64,000 nucleotides of DNA. Source: Streptomyces netropsis (GTDB taxonomy: Bacteria > Actinomycetota > Actinomycetes > Streptomycetales > Streptomycetaceae). The notes under the pieces were generated by a model that did not search any database, was not told where the DNA came from, and was given only the letters and a program-made list of their open reading frames with translations. The stretch spans positions 62,001-126,000 of the forward strand of contig NZ_JACHJG010000006.1 of the NCBI RefSeq assembly GCF_014203545.1. Reading direction: 5' to 3'. Shown piece by piece: positions 49,674 to 64,000 of this stretch. Every line of letters begins with the position of its first letter. Position 1 is the first letter of the stretch. Position numbers and translations under genes: made by a program.

Positions 49674-51949
49674 TGACTCTGTCGCACGTGGGCCCCCCGA
49701 CATCGGGCCCCCCGGAGGCCCCCGCGGAACCGCGGTCCGAGGAGACCGCGGACGCCCCGGGCGCCCCGGAGATACACCGCCCCGTCAGTAAGAAGGCGCT
49801 GCCCGGCCGTCCGCACGGGCGGCGGACCCTCCTGCTCGTGTCCGCCTCCCTCGTCCTGGCCGTCCTCGTGGTCGCCGCCCTCTCGCTGTCCATCGGCGCC
49901 GGCGAGGTCGGTCCCGGTGACGTCCTGGACTATCTCCTGGGGCGCGACGGCGCGCGCGACAGCTCCCGTCTCTCCCTCGTCGTGGGGGATCTGCGCATCC
50001 CCCGCACCCTCACGGCCCTGCTCGTCGGCGCGGCGCTCGGCACCGCCGGCTGCCTCCTGCAGGCCGTCACCCGCAACCCGCTCGCCGAGACCGGGCTGCT
50101 CGGAGTGAACGCGGGGGCCTCGCTCGGTGTCGTCTTCGGCATCACCTTCCTGGGCGCGCAGAGCAGCTACAGCTATCTGCTGTGGGCCTTCGGCGGCGCC
50201 GTCCTCGCCAGCGCGCTCGTCCTGCTCATCGCCGGCAGCCGGGGCGGCGGGTCACCGATGCGGCTGGTCCTCGCCGGCTCCGCCCTGGGCGCCACGTTCG
50301 GCGGCGTCACCAGTGTGCTGATCGTCAACTCCGCCGAGACCTACGACCGCTTCCGCTTCTGGGTGCTGGGCTCGCTCGCCGGAGTCGAGGGCTTCGGCGA
50401 ACTCGGCCGTCTCGTCCCCGTACTCGCCGTCGGCTTCGTCGTGGCGCTGCTCGTCGCCCGCCCCCTGTCCGCCCTGGCGCTCGGCGACGACCTCGCCCGG
50501 GGCCTCGGCCACCGTCCGTCCGTCATCCGCGTCGTCGTCGCCCTGGCGGTCACCCTCCTCACCGCCTCGTCGGTGGCGCTCGTCGGCCCCATCTCCTTCC
50601 TGGGCCTGCTCGCCGGGTTCCTCGCACGGGCCGTCACCGGCCCCCGGCTCACGGCGCAGATCCTGCTCGCCGGGCTCATCGGCGCCGGCGTCCTGACCGG
50701 CGCCGACGTGCTGGCCCGCGTCGTCTCCCGGCCCTTCGAGGCGCCGGTCGCCGTGATCATCGCCCTGTTCGGCGCCCCCGTCCTCATCGCCATCGTCCGC
50801 TCCAAGCGGCTCGGCGCGATGGGCATGACGGACCCGGCCACCGCCGAGGGCGGGCAGCGCGCCGGACGCCCCTCCGTCGTACGGCGGCTGATCGAGCGGC
50901 TGCCGAAGCGGCACCGTTCGGAGACCCTGGTCGTGCGCCGCGGGTCCTGGTCCGTGCTGGTGCCGCGCCGGGCGACGCTCGCCGCGCTGTTCCTGGCGGC
51001 CCTGCTGGTGGCGGCCGTGGTGCTCTCCGCGTACGCCGGGCAGAGCGAGATGGGCATCAGCCGCACGTTCAACGCGGTCTTCGGCTCGGGCGACCGCTTC
51101 GACGTGCTGCTGGTGCAGAAGTTCCGACTCGGCCGGATCATCGCCGGGCTCGCCGCCGGAGCCGCCCTCGGACTCGCCGGCCTGCTGACCCAGACCCTCG
51201 CCCGGAACCGGCTCGCCACCCCCGAGCTGCTCGGCGTCAACGACGGCGCCACGGCGGCCGTGCTGCTGTCCGTGACCCTCAGCGCCACCGGCACGTTCGG
51301 TGCCTGGTGGGCGGGGCCGCTCGGCGCGCTCGCCGCGGTGCTCGTCGTCACCACCGTCTCCGGCGGCCTCGGCCAGCGCGGCTACCGCGTCCTCGTCGTG
51401 GGCCTGGCCATGTCGGCGCTCGCCTCGGCCGTCACCCAGGTCGTGCTCTCCCGCCGCTCGCTGAACTCGGCCAGCTCGCTGTACGTCTGGACCTCCGGCA
51501 GCCTCAACGGCCGCGGCTACTCCGTCGCCGTCCCCGTGCTCATCGGCCTGGCCGTACTGGTGCCGCTCGCCCTCGTCGTCGCCCGCCAGCTGAACGTGCT
51601 GCGCTTCGACGACTCCACCGCCTCGTCCCTCGGCGCGAACCCGGCCCGGGTGCGGCTGATCTGTCTGCTCCTCGCGGTGGGCCTGGCCGGCCTGGCCGTC
51701 GGCATCTGCGGGCCGGTCGGTTTCGTGGCCCTCGCCTCCCCGGTCATCGCCGGACGGCTCGCCGGACCCCTGCGGGTGCCCGTGCTGGGGTCGATGCTGA
51801 CGGGTGCCGTGCTGATCGTCCTCGCCGACACCGTCGGCCGGATCATCTTCGACGGCACGGAGGTGCCGGTCGGCATCGTGACGACCGTTCTCGGCGGACC
51901 GTTCCTCCTCTGGGTGCTGCTGGGACGGTCGGCGGCCGCGCGGGTGTAG
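49673..51949 (+). CDS. Fused FecCD-type iron-siderophore ABC permease
   Basis: A 758-residue protein consisting of two complete FecCD permease units in one chain, as in FhuB. Unit 1 spans about 50-375 (DLRIPRTLTALLVGAALGTA, QAVTRNPLAETGLLGVNAGA, GPISFLGLLAGFLARAVTGP). Unit 2 spans about 430-755 (KFRLGRIIAGLAAGAALGLA, LARNRLATPELLGVNDGATA, GPVGFVALASPVIAGRLAGP). It imports a ferric siderophore with a binding protein and an ATPase encoded elsewhere. ATG 49673 overlaps the iron box; GTG 49688 is an alternative. Confidence 0.94.
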   Translation: MTLSHVGPPTSGPPEAPAEPRSEETADAPGAPEIHRPVSKKALPGRPHGRRTLLLVSASLVLAVLVVAALSLSIGAGEVGPGDVLDYLLGRDGARDSSRLSLVVGDLRIPRTLTALLVGAALGTAGCLLQAVTRNPLAETGLLGVNAGASLGVVFGITFLGAQSSYSYLLWAFGGAVLASALVLLIAGSRGGGSPMRLVLAGSALGATFGGVTSVLIVNSAETYDRFRFWVLGSLAGVEGFGELGRLVPVLAVGFVVALLVARPLSALALGDDLARGLGHRPSVIRVVVALAVTLLTASSVALVGPISFLGLLAGFLARAVTGPRLTAQILLAGLIGAGVLTGADVLARVVSRPFEAPVAVIIALFGAPVLIAIVRSKRLGAMGMTDPATAEGGQRAGRPSVVRRLIERLPKRHRSETLVVRRGSWSVLVPRRATLAALFLAALLVAAVVLSAYAGQSEMGISRTFNAVFGSGDRFDVLLVQKFRLGRIIAGLAAGAALGLAGLLTQTLARNRLATPELLGVNDGATAAVLLSVTLSATGTFGAWWAGPLGALAAVLVVTTVSGGLGQRGYRVLVVGLAMSALASAVTQVVLSRRSLNSASSLYVWTSGSLNGRGYSVAVPVLIGLAVLVPLALVVARQLNVLRFDDSTASSLGANPARVRLICLLLAVGLAGLAVGICGPVGFVALASPVIAGRLAGPLRVPVLGSMLTGAVLIVLADTVGRIIFDGTEVPVGIVTTVLGGPFLLWVLLGRSAAARV

Positions 51950-51990
51950 CGCCTCCGGCGGCTTCTCCCCCACCCCCGCCCCTTCCCGAA

Positions 51991-52036
51991 CCGGGGCTCC
52001 GCCCCGAGCCCCGGTCCTCAAACGCCGGACGGGCTG
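51991..52036. repeat. Hairpin plus dispersed GTCCTCAAACGCCGGACGG repeat
   Basis: CCGGGGCTC and GAGCCCCGG form a stem (51991-52014), followed at once by GGTCCTCAAACGCCGGACGG (52013-52032). This composite is a frequent Streptomyces intergenic element. It lies 40 nt after the permease stop and may act as its terminator. Confidence 0.65.
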
Positions 52037-52085
52037 ATCGATCGCGCCCGGGACGCAGCCCCACCTGCCATCGCAAAGGAAGCCA

Positions 52086-53315
52086 ATGGAAACGCAGAGT
52101 CCGATACTGCGGGAGCTCGCCACGGCCGTCCAGGCCGGCAAGCCCGACGCCGTCGAGACCTTCTGGGCCCGGGCGGCGGCCACCGGCACGCCGCTCGTCG
52201 AGGCCGACCCCACCGACCCGGCGTACCGGCTCGTCACGTTCGTCTGGCGGGACGACGCCCGGGAGCCGGCCTCCGACGTCCTGGCGCTGCTGCACACCGT
52301 CACCGACAAGGACCGGCACGCGCACGACCTCACGCCGCATCTGATGGAGAAGGTGCCCGGCACGGACGTGTGGGCGATCAGCCACCGGCTGCGCGCCGAC
52401 CACCGGGCCTCGTACCAGTTCTCCGTGGCGCGCGGGCCCCGCGAGGAGGCCCTGCGCACGGACCGCCGGTCGTGGCTGCGGGTCCTGGACACGGCCGTGC
52501 CCGATCCGTTGAACGCCGCGCCGCCGCTGCCCGCCCGCGACGGGCGCCACCCGTCGTCCGTCATGGCGCTGCCGGACGCCCCGGCCCAGCCCTGGGCCCA
52601 CCCCCGGGCCGAGGTGGCGCGCGGCGAGCGCGTCGAGGCCGAGGTGGACGGCCGACGGGTCGGCGTCCATCTGCCGGCCGGTCACCGTGGCGCCGACGGA
52701 CCGTACGCCGTGGCGGTGCTGCTGGACGGTGAGATGTGGGGGCCGGTGCTGGACTTCGGCGACGCCCTGGACAATCTCCTCGCGGAGGGGCGGATCCCGC
52801 CGACGGTCACCCTGCTGGTGGACACCATGGGTCGGGACCGGCGGATGGCCGACCTCAGCTGCAGCGAGGAGTTCGTGGACTGGCTCGCCGAGGTGCTGCT
52901 GCCGTGGGCCGCACGGGAGTACGGGGCGACGCGGGACCCGGCGCGTACGGTCGTGGCGGGCCAGAGCGCGGGCGGCCTGACGGCGGCGTTCGCCGCGTTC
53001 CGCAGGCCGGAGCGGTTCGGGAACGCGCTGTCCCAGTCGGGTTCCTTCTGGTGGCCGGACGGGACCGAGTTCGACAGCGGCAGCGAGTGGCTGACCCGCC
53101 AGTTCGCGGTGGCCGAACGCACAGCGGTCCGCTTCCGTCTGGAGGTAGGTCTCCAGGAATGGATGCTCCTCCCCCAGAACCGTCATCTGCGCGACGTGCT
53201 CCAGGCGCGCGGCTACGAGGTGTCGTACGAGGAGTTCAACGGCGGCCACGACTACGCCTGCTGGCGCGGCGGCCTCGCCGCCGGACTCGCCGAACTGCTG
53301 GCGGACCGGGGCTGA
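52086..53315 (+). CDS. Enterochelin esterase-like (Fes-type) siderophore hydrolase
   Basis: A 409-residue enzyme with an N-terminal Fes-type domain (RLVTFVWRDDAREPASDVLA) and a C-terminal esterase fold (YAVAVLLDGEMWGPVLDFGD). The nucleophile elbow is VAGQSAGGLTAAF and the catalytic His is in EEFNGGHDYACWR. Fes hydrolyses trilactone siderophores after uptake to release iron. Its presence fits a cyclic ester siderophore produced by the adjacent NRPS. ATG 52086 follows AAGGAAG. Confidence 0.92.
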   Translation: METQSPILRELATAVQAGKPDAVETFWARAAATGTPLVEADPTDPAYRLVTFVWRDDAREPASDVLALLHTVTDKDRHAHDLTPHLMEKVPGTDVWAISHRLRADHRASYQFSVARGPREEALRTDRRSWLRVLDTAVPDPLNAAPPLPARDGRHPSSVMALPDAPAQPWAHPRAEVARGERVEAEVDGRRVGVHLPAGHRGADGPYAVAVLLDGEMWGPVLDFGDALDNLLAEGRIPPTVTLLVDTMGRDRRMADLSCSEEFVDWLAEVLLPWAAREYGATRDPARTVVAGQSAGGLTAAFAAFRRPERFGNALSQSGSFWWPDGTEFDSGSEWLTRQFAVAERTAVRFRLEVGLQEWMLLPQNRHLRDVLQARGYEVSYEEFNGGHDYACWRGGLAAGLAELLADRG

Positions 53316-53402
53316 CGGACGGCGCCCCTTCGGACAAACAACATGTGAAACGGCCCGGGACCGACGGCTGTCGGTCCCGGGCCGGGGTGTGTCTCGGGCC
53401 CG

Positions 53403-54833
53403 TCAGGCCGCGGCGGGCGCCCCTTCCTCCGACCGCGCCGGCGGCTCGTCGTCGAAGGGCGGCGGCGCGGGGGCGTCCTTGGGCAGGCGCAGCGCGAACA
53501 GCGTGCCGAGGGCGACCAGTCCCGCGGTCGTGAGGATCGCCGCCCGGTACGGTCCCGGGGCGGCGTCGTGCGTGCCCGAGCCGCCGGACGCGCCGATCAC
53601 CGCGGCGGTGGCCGCGATGCCCAGTGCCCCGCCCAGGGTGCGCACGATGGTGAACAGCCCCATGGCCTGGCCCATGACCGGGGGCGCGATGTCCGCGAAC
53701 CCGGCGATCTGGACGGTGAGTACGGCCGTGCCCAGCACGAGGCCGACGCAGAACATCAGCGCCCGCACCGCCCAGGCGTTCTCCGCCACGCCCGGCACCG
53801 CCAGAGCCGCGAAGACCGCCGTGGCGAGGACCAGCGCGGGGGCGGCGAGCAGCCGGGGGCCGAGCTTCGGCAGCAGTCGGTCGACCGCCTGGGAGGCCAG
53901 CATCAGGCCCAGCGCCTCGGGGAAGACGCTGAGTCCCGCGTCCAGGGCGGAGGCCCCGAGGGCCGCCTGGTAGAGCAGCGGGAAGGCGAAGAGGACGCCC
54001 ATCAGACCCGCCGAGGTGACCAGGGCGAGGACGGTGGCGGACCCGAAGACCTTGTCGCCGAGGAGCCCCAGGTCCAGCAGCGGTGTCGCGGCCCTGAGCA
54101 GGTGCGCGCACGCCGCGACGAGAAGGGCGAGGCCGAGCAGCGCGCTCACCGCGATGGCCGGTGAGGTCCAGCCGTGCGAGGGGCCGAAGCCCAGGGCGTA
54201 GGTGAGCAGTCCGAGCGCGGGGGTGGCCAGCAGGAAGCCCCGGCGGTCGAAGCCGCCCTCGGTGCCCTCCACGTGCTCGCGCACGCCGAGGACGCCGAGC
54301 AGCACGGCGGCCGCGCCGATCGGCACGTTCACGAAGAACAGCCAGTGCCAGGAGAGGTGCTCGGTGAGGAAGCCGCCGAGCGGGGGCCCGAGCGCGGGCA
54401 TCAGGGCCGTCGGCACGATCAGCACCTTCGACAGCTTCATCCGCTCGTGCGGCGGGAAGGCGCGGAAGAGCAGCGTCATGCCGACCGGGGTGAGCAGTCC
54501 GCCCGCGAGCCCCTGGACGACGCGGGCGAGCACCAGGGTCTGCAGGTTCTGGGCGAGCCCGCAGGCCGCGGAGGCCGCGGTGAAGACGGCGAGCGCGCCG
54601 AGGAACACCCGCTTGGTGCCGTAGCGGTCGCCGAGCCAGCCCGCGACGGGCAGGGCCACGGCGAGGGCCACCAGGAAGGCGATCTCGACGGTGTTGGCCG
54701 CCGACACCGGCTCGCCGAAGTCCCGGGCGATGGTCAGCAGCGCCGGGTTGACGATGGTGGAGTCGAGACCGTTCATGCACATCGCCGCCGTGTACACGAT
54801 CACGACGGCGATGCGCGGGGAGAGCCGGCTCAC
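53403..54833 (-). CDS. MFS exporter (DHA2-like), probable siderophore export
   Basis: A 476-residue protein with about 14 membrane segments of the DHA2/EmrB type. TM1 contains [20 protein letters not shown], motif A is [15 protein letters not shown] and motif C is in [18 protein letters not shown] 54833 overlaps the MbtH stop, so it is translationally coupled to the NRPS operon and most likely exports the siderophore. A longer reading to 54899 would overlap the whole MbtH 3' end. Confidence 0.92.
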   Translation of the reverse strand: MSRLSPRIAVVIVYTAAMCMNGLDSTIVNPALLTIARDFGEPVSAANTVEIAFLVALAVALPVAGWLGDRYGTKRVFLGALAVFTAASAACGLAQNLQTLVLARVVQGLAGGLLTPVGMTLLFRAFPPHERMKLSKVLIVPTALMPALGPPLGGFLTEHLSWHWLFFVNVPIGAAAVLLGVLGVREHVEGTEGGFDRRGFLLATPALGLLTYALGFGPSHGWTSPAIAVSALLGLALLVAACAHLLRAATPLLDLGLLGDKVFGSATVLALVTSAGLMGVLFAFPLLYQAALGASALDAGLSVFPEALGLMLASQAVDRLLPKLGPRLLAAPALVLATAVFAALAVPGVAENAWAVRALMFCVGLVLGTAVLTVQIAGFADIAPPVMGQAMGLFTIVRTLGGALGIAATAAVIGASGGSGTHDAAPGPYRAAILTTAGLVALGTLFALRLPKDAPAPPPFDDEPPARSEEGAPAAA

Positions 54834-55030
54834 CGGGCCGCCGGGGCCAGGTCGGTCCAGTGCTCGGTGATCCAGTCGAGGGCGTCCTGCCGGGCGCACG
54901 GCCCGTGGGCGGTGGTCCAGCCCTCCGGCACGGCGGCGAAGCCCGGCCAGAGGCTGTGCTGCCCCTCGGCGTTGACGAGGACGAAGAAGTCTCCGTCGCC
55001 GTCGAAGGGGTTGGCGGGTGCGTCGCTCAT
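54830..55030 (-). CDS. mbtH: MbtH-like protein, NRPS accessory factor
   Basis: A 66-residue protein with the MbtH signature: [32 protein letters not shown], and a C-terminal helix [15 protein letters not shown] with the conserved tryptophans. MbtH proteins bind adenylation domains and raise their solubility and activity. It starts 4 nt after the NRPS stop and overlaps the exporter start. Confidence 0.96.
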   Translation of the reverse strand: MSDAPANPFDGDGDFFVLVNAEGQHSLWPGFAAVPEGWTTAHGPCARQDALDWITEHWTDLAPAAR

Positions 55031-55034
55031 GGGG

Positions 55035-62405
<7,371 letters not shown>

Positions 62406-62469
62406 GGCGTGGGGACTCCCGATATCTGGCTTCGTTCCGGGCACGCCGTGTATACCCCGGCGTGTCAGC

Positions 62470-62488
62470 TTAGGTAAGCCTAAGCTAT
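62470..62488. promoter_or_regulatory. Iron box shared by the NRPS operon and the M20 gene
   Basis: TTAGGTAAGCCTAAGCTAT (reverse complement ATAGCTTAGGCTTACCTAA) matches the DtxR-family box at about 16 of 19 positions. It lies 65 nt before the NRPS start on one side and 86 nt before the amidohydrolase start on the other. Confidence 0.82.
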
Positions 62489-62573
62489 TTTTTGATCCCT
62501 TGTGAGTGTGACCCCCCGCTCACGCGGAAGGGACCAACAGCCGGCGCGTCAGCCGGACGGACAGGAGCTGGAC

Positions 62574-63707
62574 ATGACCGCGGCCGAAGGCCTCAAGACC
62601 GCCGTACAGGAACGCGTCCTCGCGCACCGCGAGAGCCTGCTGGCGCTCAGCCGCCGCATCCACGCGCACCCCGAGACGGCTTTCGCCGAGCACCGCGCCG
62701 CCGCTTGGTGCGCCGAACTCCTGCGGGAGCACGACTTCGACGTGACGGCCCCGGCGTACGGCCTCGACACCGCCTTCTCCGCGACCTTCGGCTCCGGCCC
62801 CGTCACCGTGGCCATCGCCTGCGAGTACGACGCCCTGCCCGGCCTCGGGCACGCCTGCGGTCACAACCTGATCGCCGCGGCGGGCCTCGGCGCGGCCCTC
62901 GGCCTCGCCCCCTTCGCCGACGAACTCGGGCTGACCGTACGGGTCCTGGGCACCCCCGCCGAGGAGCGCGGGGCGGGCAAGGCACTGCTGCTGGAGGCAG
63001 GCGCGTTCGACGGAGTGGACGCCGCGATGATGGTGCACCCCTGCCCGTTCGACGTGGCCGAGTTCCGCTCGTTCGCGCTCGGCACCCTCTCCGTCGCGTA
63101 CACCGGGAAGGCCGCGCACCCCAGCCTCAACCCGCACGAGGGCCGCAACGCGGCCGACGCCCTCACCGTCGCCCAGGTCGCCCTCGGGCTGCTGCGCCAG
63201 CAACTGCCGCCGCACTGGAAGGTGCACGGCGTGACGACGTCCGCGGGCACCGCGCCGAACGCGATCCCCGACCGGGCGACCGCCGAGTACGAGATCCGCG
63301 CCTCGGCCGCCGAGGACCTGCGGGAGCTGCGCGAGCGGGTCGAGGCGTGCTTCCGGGCCGGTGCGCTCGCCACCGGGTGCGAGGTGGAGCTGACCCGCCC
63401 CGAGCCCGACTACCTGGACTTCCGCACCGACGCGGAGCTGATCGCGCTGTGGCGGGTCAACGCCCGTGCGCTGGGCCGCCCCGAGCCGCAGCAGCGCGAG
63501 GCGTTCGCCTGCACGGACATGGGCAACGTCTCGCACGCCGTGCCTTCGATCCACCCCGTGCTCGACATCACCGGCGGCTCCTGCGGGCCGCACGAGGCGG
63601 AGTTCGTGGCAGCGGCGGTGTCGCCGATGGGCGAGCGGGCGCTGCTCGACGGGGCGATCGGCATGGCCTGGACCGCGGCGGACTTCGCGGCGGCTCGCCG
63701 GGGGTAG
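62574..63707 (+). CDS. M20-family amidohydrolase/aminoacylase
   Basis: A 377-residue zinc amidohydrolase of the M20D type: SRRIHAHPETAFAEHRAAAW at the N-terminus, metal motifs IACEYDALPGLGHACGHNLI and LGTPAEERGAGKALLLE, MMVHPCP, and the dimerisation domain opening SLSVAYTGKAAHPSLNPHEG-like (FALGTLSVAYTGKAAHPSLN). It hydrolyses N-acyl or peptide bonds. Sharing an iron box with the NRPS suggests a role in siderophore maturation or recycling (inference). ATG 62574 has AGGAG. Confidence 0.9.
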   Translation: MTAAEGLKTAVQERVLAHRESLLALSRRIHAHPETAFAEHRAAAWCAELLREHDFDVTAPAYGLDTAFSATFGSGPVTVAIACEYDALPGLGHACGHNLIAAAGLGAALGLAPFADELGLTVRVLGTPAEERGAGKALLLEAGAFDGVDAAMMVHPCPFDVAEFRSFALGTLSVAYTGKAAHPSLNPHEGRNAADALTVAQVALGLLRQQLPPHWKVHGVTTSAGTAPNAIPDRATAEYEIRASAAEDLRELRERVEACFRAGALATGCEVELTRPEPDYLDFRTDAELIALWRVNARALGRPEPQQREAFACTDMGNVSHAVPSIHPVLDITGGSCGPHEAEFVAAAVSPMGERALLDGAIGMAWTAADFAAARRG

Positions 63708-63729
63708 GAGCGGGCTCCTGGAACCGCAT

Positions 63730-63842
63730 GGTCCTCGATCGCCGGACGGGCTTGTCAGCCCGTCCGGCGATTGAGGACACAGCACAGCAGCCCGTCCGGC
63801 GATTGAGGACACAGCACAGCAGCCCGTCCGGCGATTGAGGAC
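63730..63842. repeat. Dispersed-repeat cluster: one inverted and three direct copies
   Basis: An inverted copy (GGTCCTCGATCGCCGGACGG, 63730-63749) is followed by three direct copies of CCGTCCGGCGATTGAGGAC ending at 63778, 63810 and 63842. The period is 32 bp, so the 9-nt spacer is repeated too. The cluster lies between convergent genes and can form several hairpins. Confidence 0.85.
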
Positions 63843-63859
63843 CGAAGCCCCCGAGCGGG

Positions 63860-64000
63860 TTACTTCTTCAGCGCCTTCACGATGTCGTCGATGACGACCT
63901 GGCTGGCCAGCGGGCCACCGCGGGTGGACCAGACCGAGCCGTTCACCGTCACGGCGTGGTCCTTCTTCACCGCGTTCAGGTCCTTGTACGCGGGCTTGCT
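63860..64000 (-). CDS. Siderophore ABC transporter substrate-binding protein, C-terminal end (partial)
   Basis: The gene runs off the right edge; the 46 C-terminal residues are visible, starting SKPAYKDLNAVKKDHAVTVN and ending VIDDIVKALKK before TAA at 63860-63862. The pattern (a predicted loop, V-V-IDD-I--AL end) is typical of FepB/FhuD-like iron-siderophore binding proteins. It would deliver the ferric siderophore to the FecCD permease at 49.7 kb. Confidence 0.75.
   Translation of the reverse strand, partial: SKPAYKDLNAVKKDHAVTVNGSVWSTRGGPLASQVVIDDIVKALKK

Noticed and set aside
63756..63842. Regularly spaced repeats resembling a CRISPR array
   Set aside because: The 9-nt spacers are identical and far too short. 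Only three copies exist, and the unit is a known type of Streptomyces intergenic repeat. No cas genes are present.

Overview
The window is chromosomal DNA of a Streptomyces-type actinomycete. It is very GC-rich with strongly GC-biased third codon positions, many genes start with GTG and overlap by 4 nt (GTGA/ATGA), and it carries typical Streptomyces families: ECF sigma factors, MmpS-like, DUF5997, amphi-Trp, MbtH, a DtxR/DmdR-type iron box and an ydaO (c-di-AMP) riboswitch before an NlpC/P60 hydrolase. About 60 genes are supported. No tRNA, rRNA, complete insertion sequence or CRISPR array was seen. The last gene runs off the right edge.

Layout. 0-11.6 kb is a mixed block: a DGPF protein with its ECF42-type sigma factor, a secreted protein divergent from a second ECF sigma factor and its CU044_5270-type partner, a glycosyltransferase, an amphi-Trp protein, a Cu/Zn-SOD-like protein, a second-copy methionine aminopeptidase divergent from a tiny XRE regulator, and a LysR regulator. 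11.87-18.03 kb is a tightly coupled plus-strand operon with two damaged MNIO/DUF692-like enzymes, each followed by a probable partner protein, then a zinc metallopeptidase, a small CPY protein, an MFS exporter and a CPF protein. 18.4-28.7 kb holds Nudix-like, PhoX-like, NlpC/P60, P450, YchJ, alcohol dehydrogenase, a LysR effector domain without HTH, DUF5997, MmpS-like, TetR and DUF4865 genes.

28.7-33.8 kb is a minus-strand operon encoding an 8-cysteine peptide, a MauE/DoxX-like membrane protein, a TlpA/MauD-like thioredoxin, an ABC exporter and an S26 signal peptidase, with an AraC regulator upstream. It looks like a maturation and export system for a disulfide-rich peptide. 34.2-37.2 kb carries a Ser/Thr kinase, a ferredoxin-MBL protein and a regulator pseudogene. 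37.4-42.9 kb is a five-gene, fully overlapping minus-strand operon: hydroxymandelate synthase, hydroxymandelate oxidase, Fe(II)/2OG dioxygenase, HpgT-like aminotransferase and EamA exporter. This is a free-standing 4-hydroxyphenylglycine cassette with a tailoring oxygenase and a transporter but no peptide synthetase in the operon.

43.3-49.3 kb contains a periplasmic-binding-like protein, an isoaspartyl peptidase, an amino acid permease, an unknown protein and a secreted lipase. 49.7-64 kb is a siderophore locus: an iron-boxed fused FecCD permease, a Fes-like esterase, an MFS exporter, MbtH, a dimodular NRPS (C-A-T-C-A-T-TE; second A domain reads as threonine, first probably a basic residue), an M20 amidohydrolase sharing the NRPS iron box, and the 3' end of a siderophore-binding protein. 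Its logic matches griseobactin-type catechol-Arg-Thr siderophores, although no dihydroxybenzoate genes are in view. The three most promising under-described systems are the hydroxyphenylglycine cassette, the Cys-rich peptide operon and the MNIO operon.
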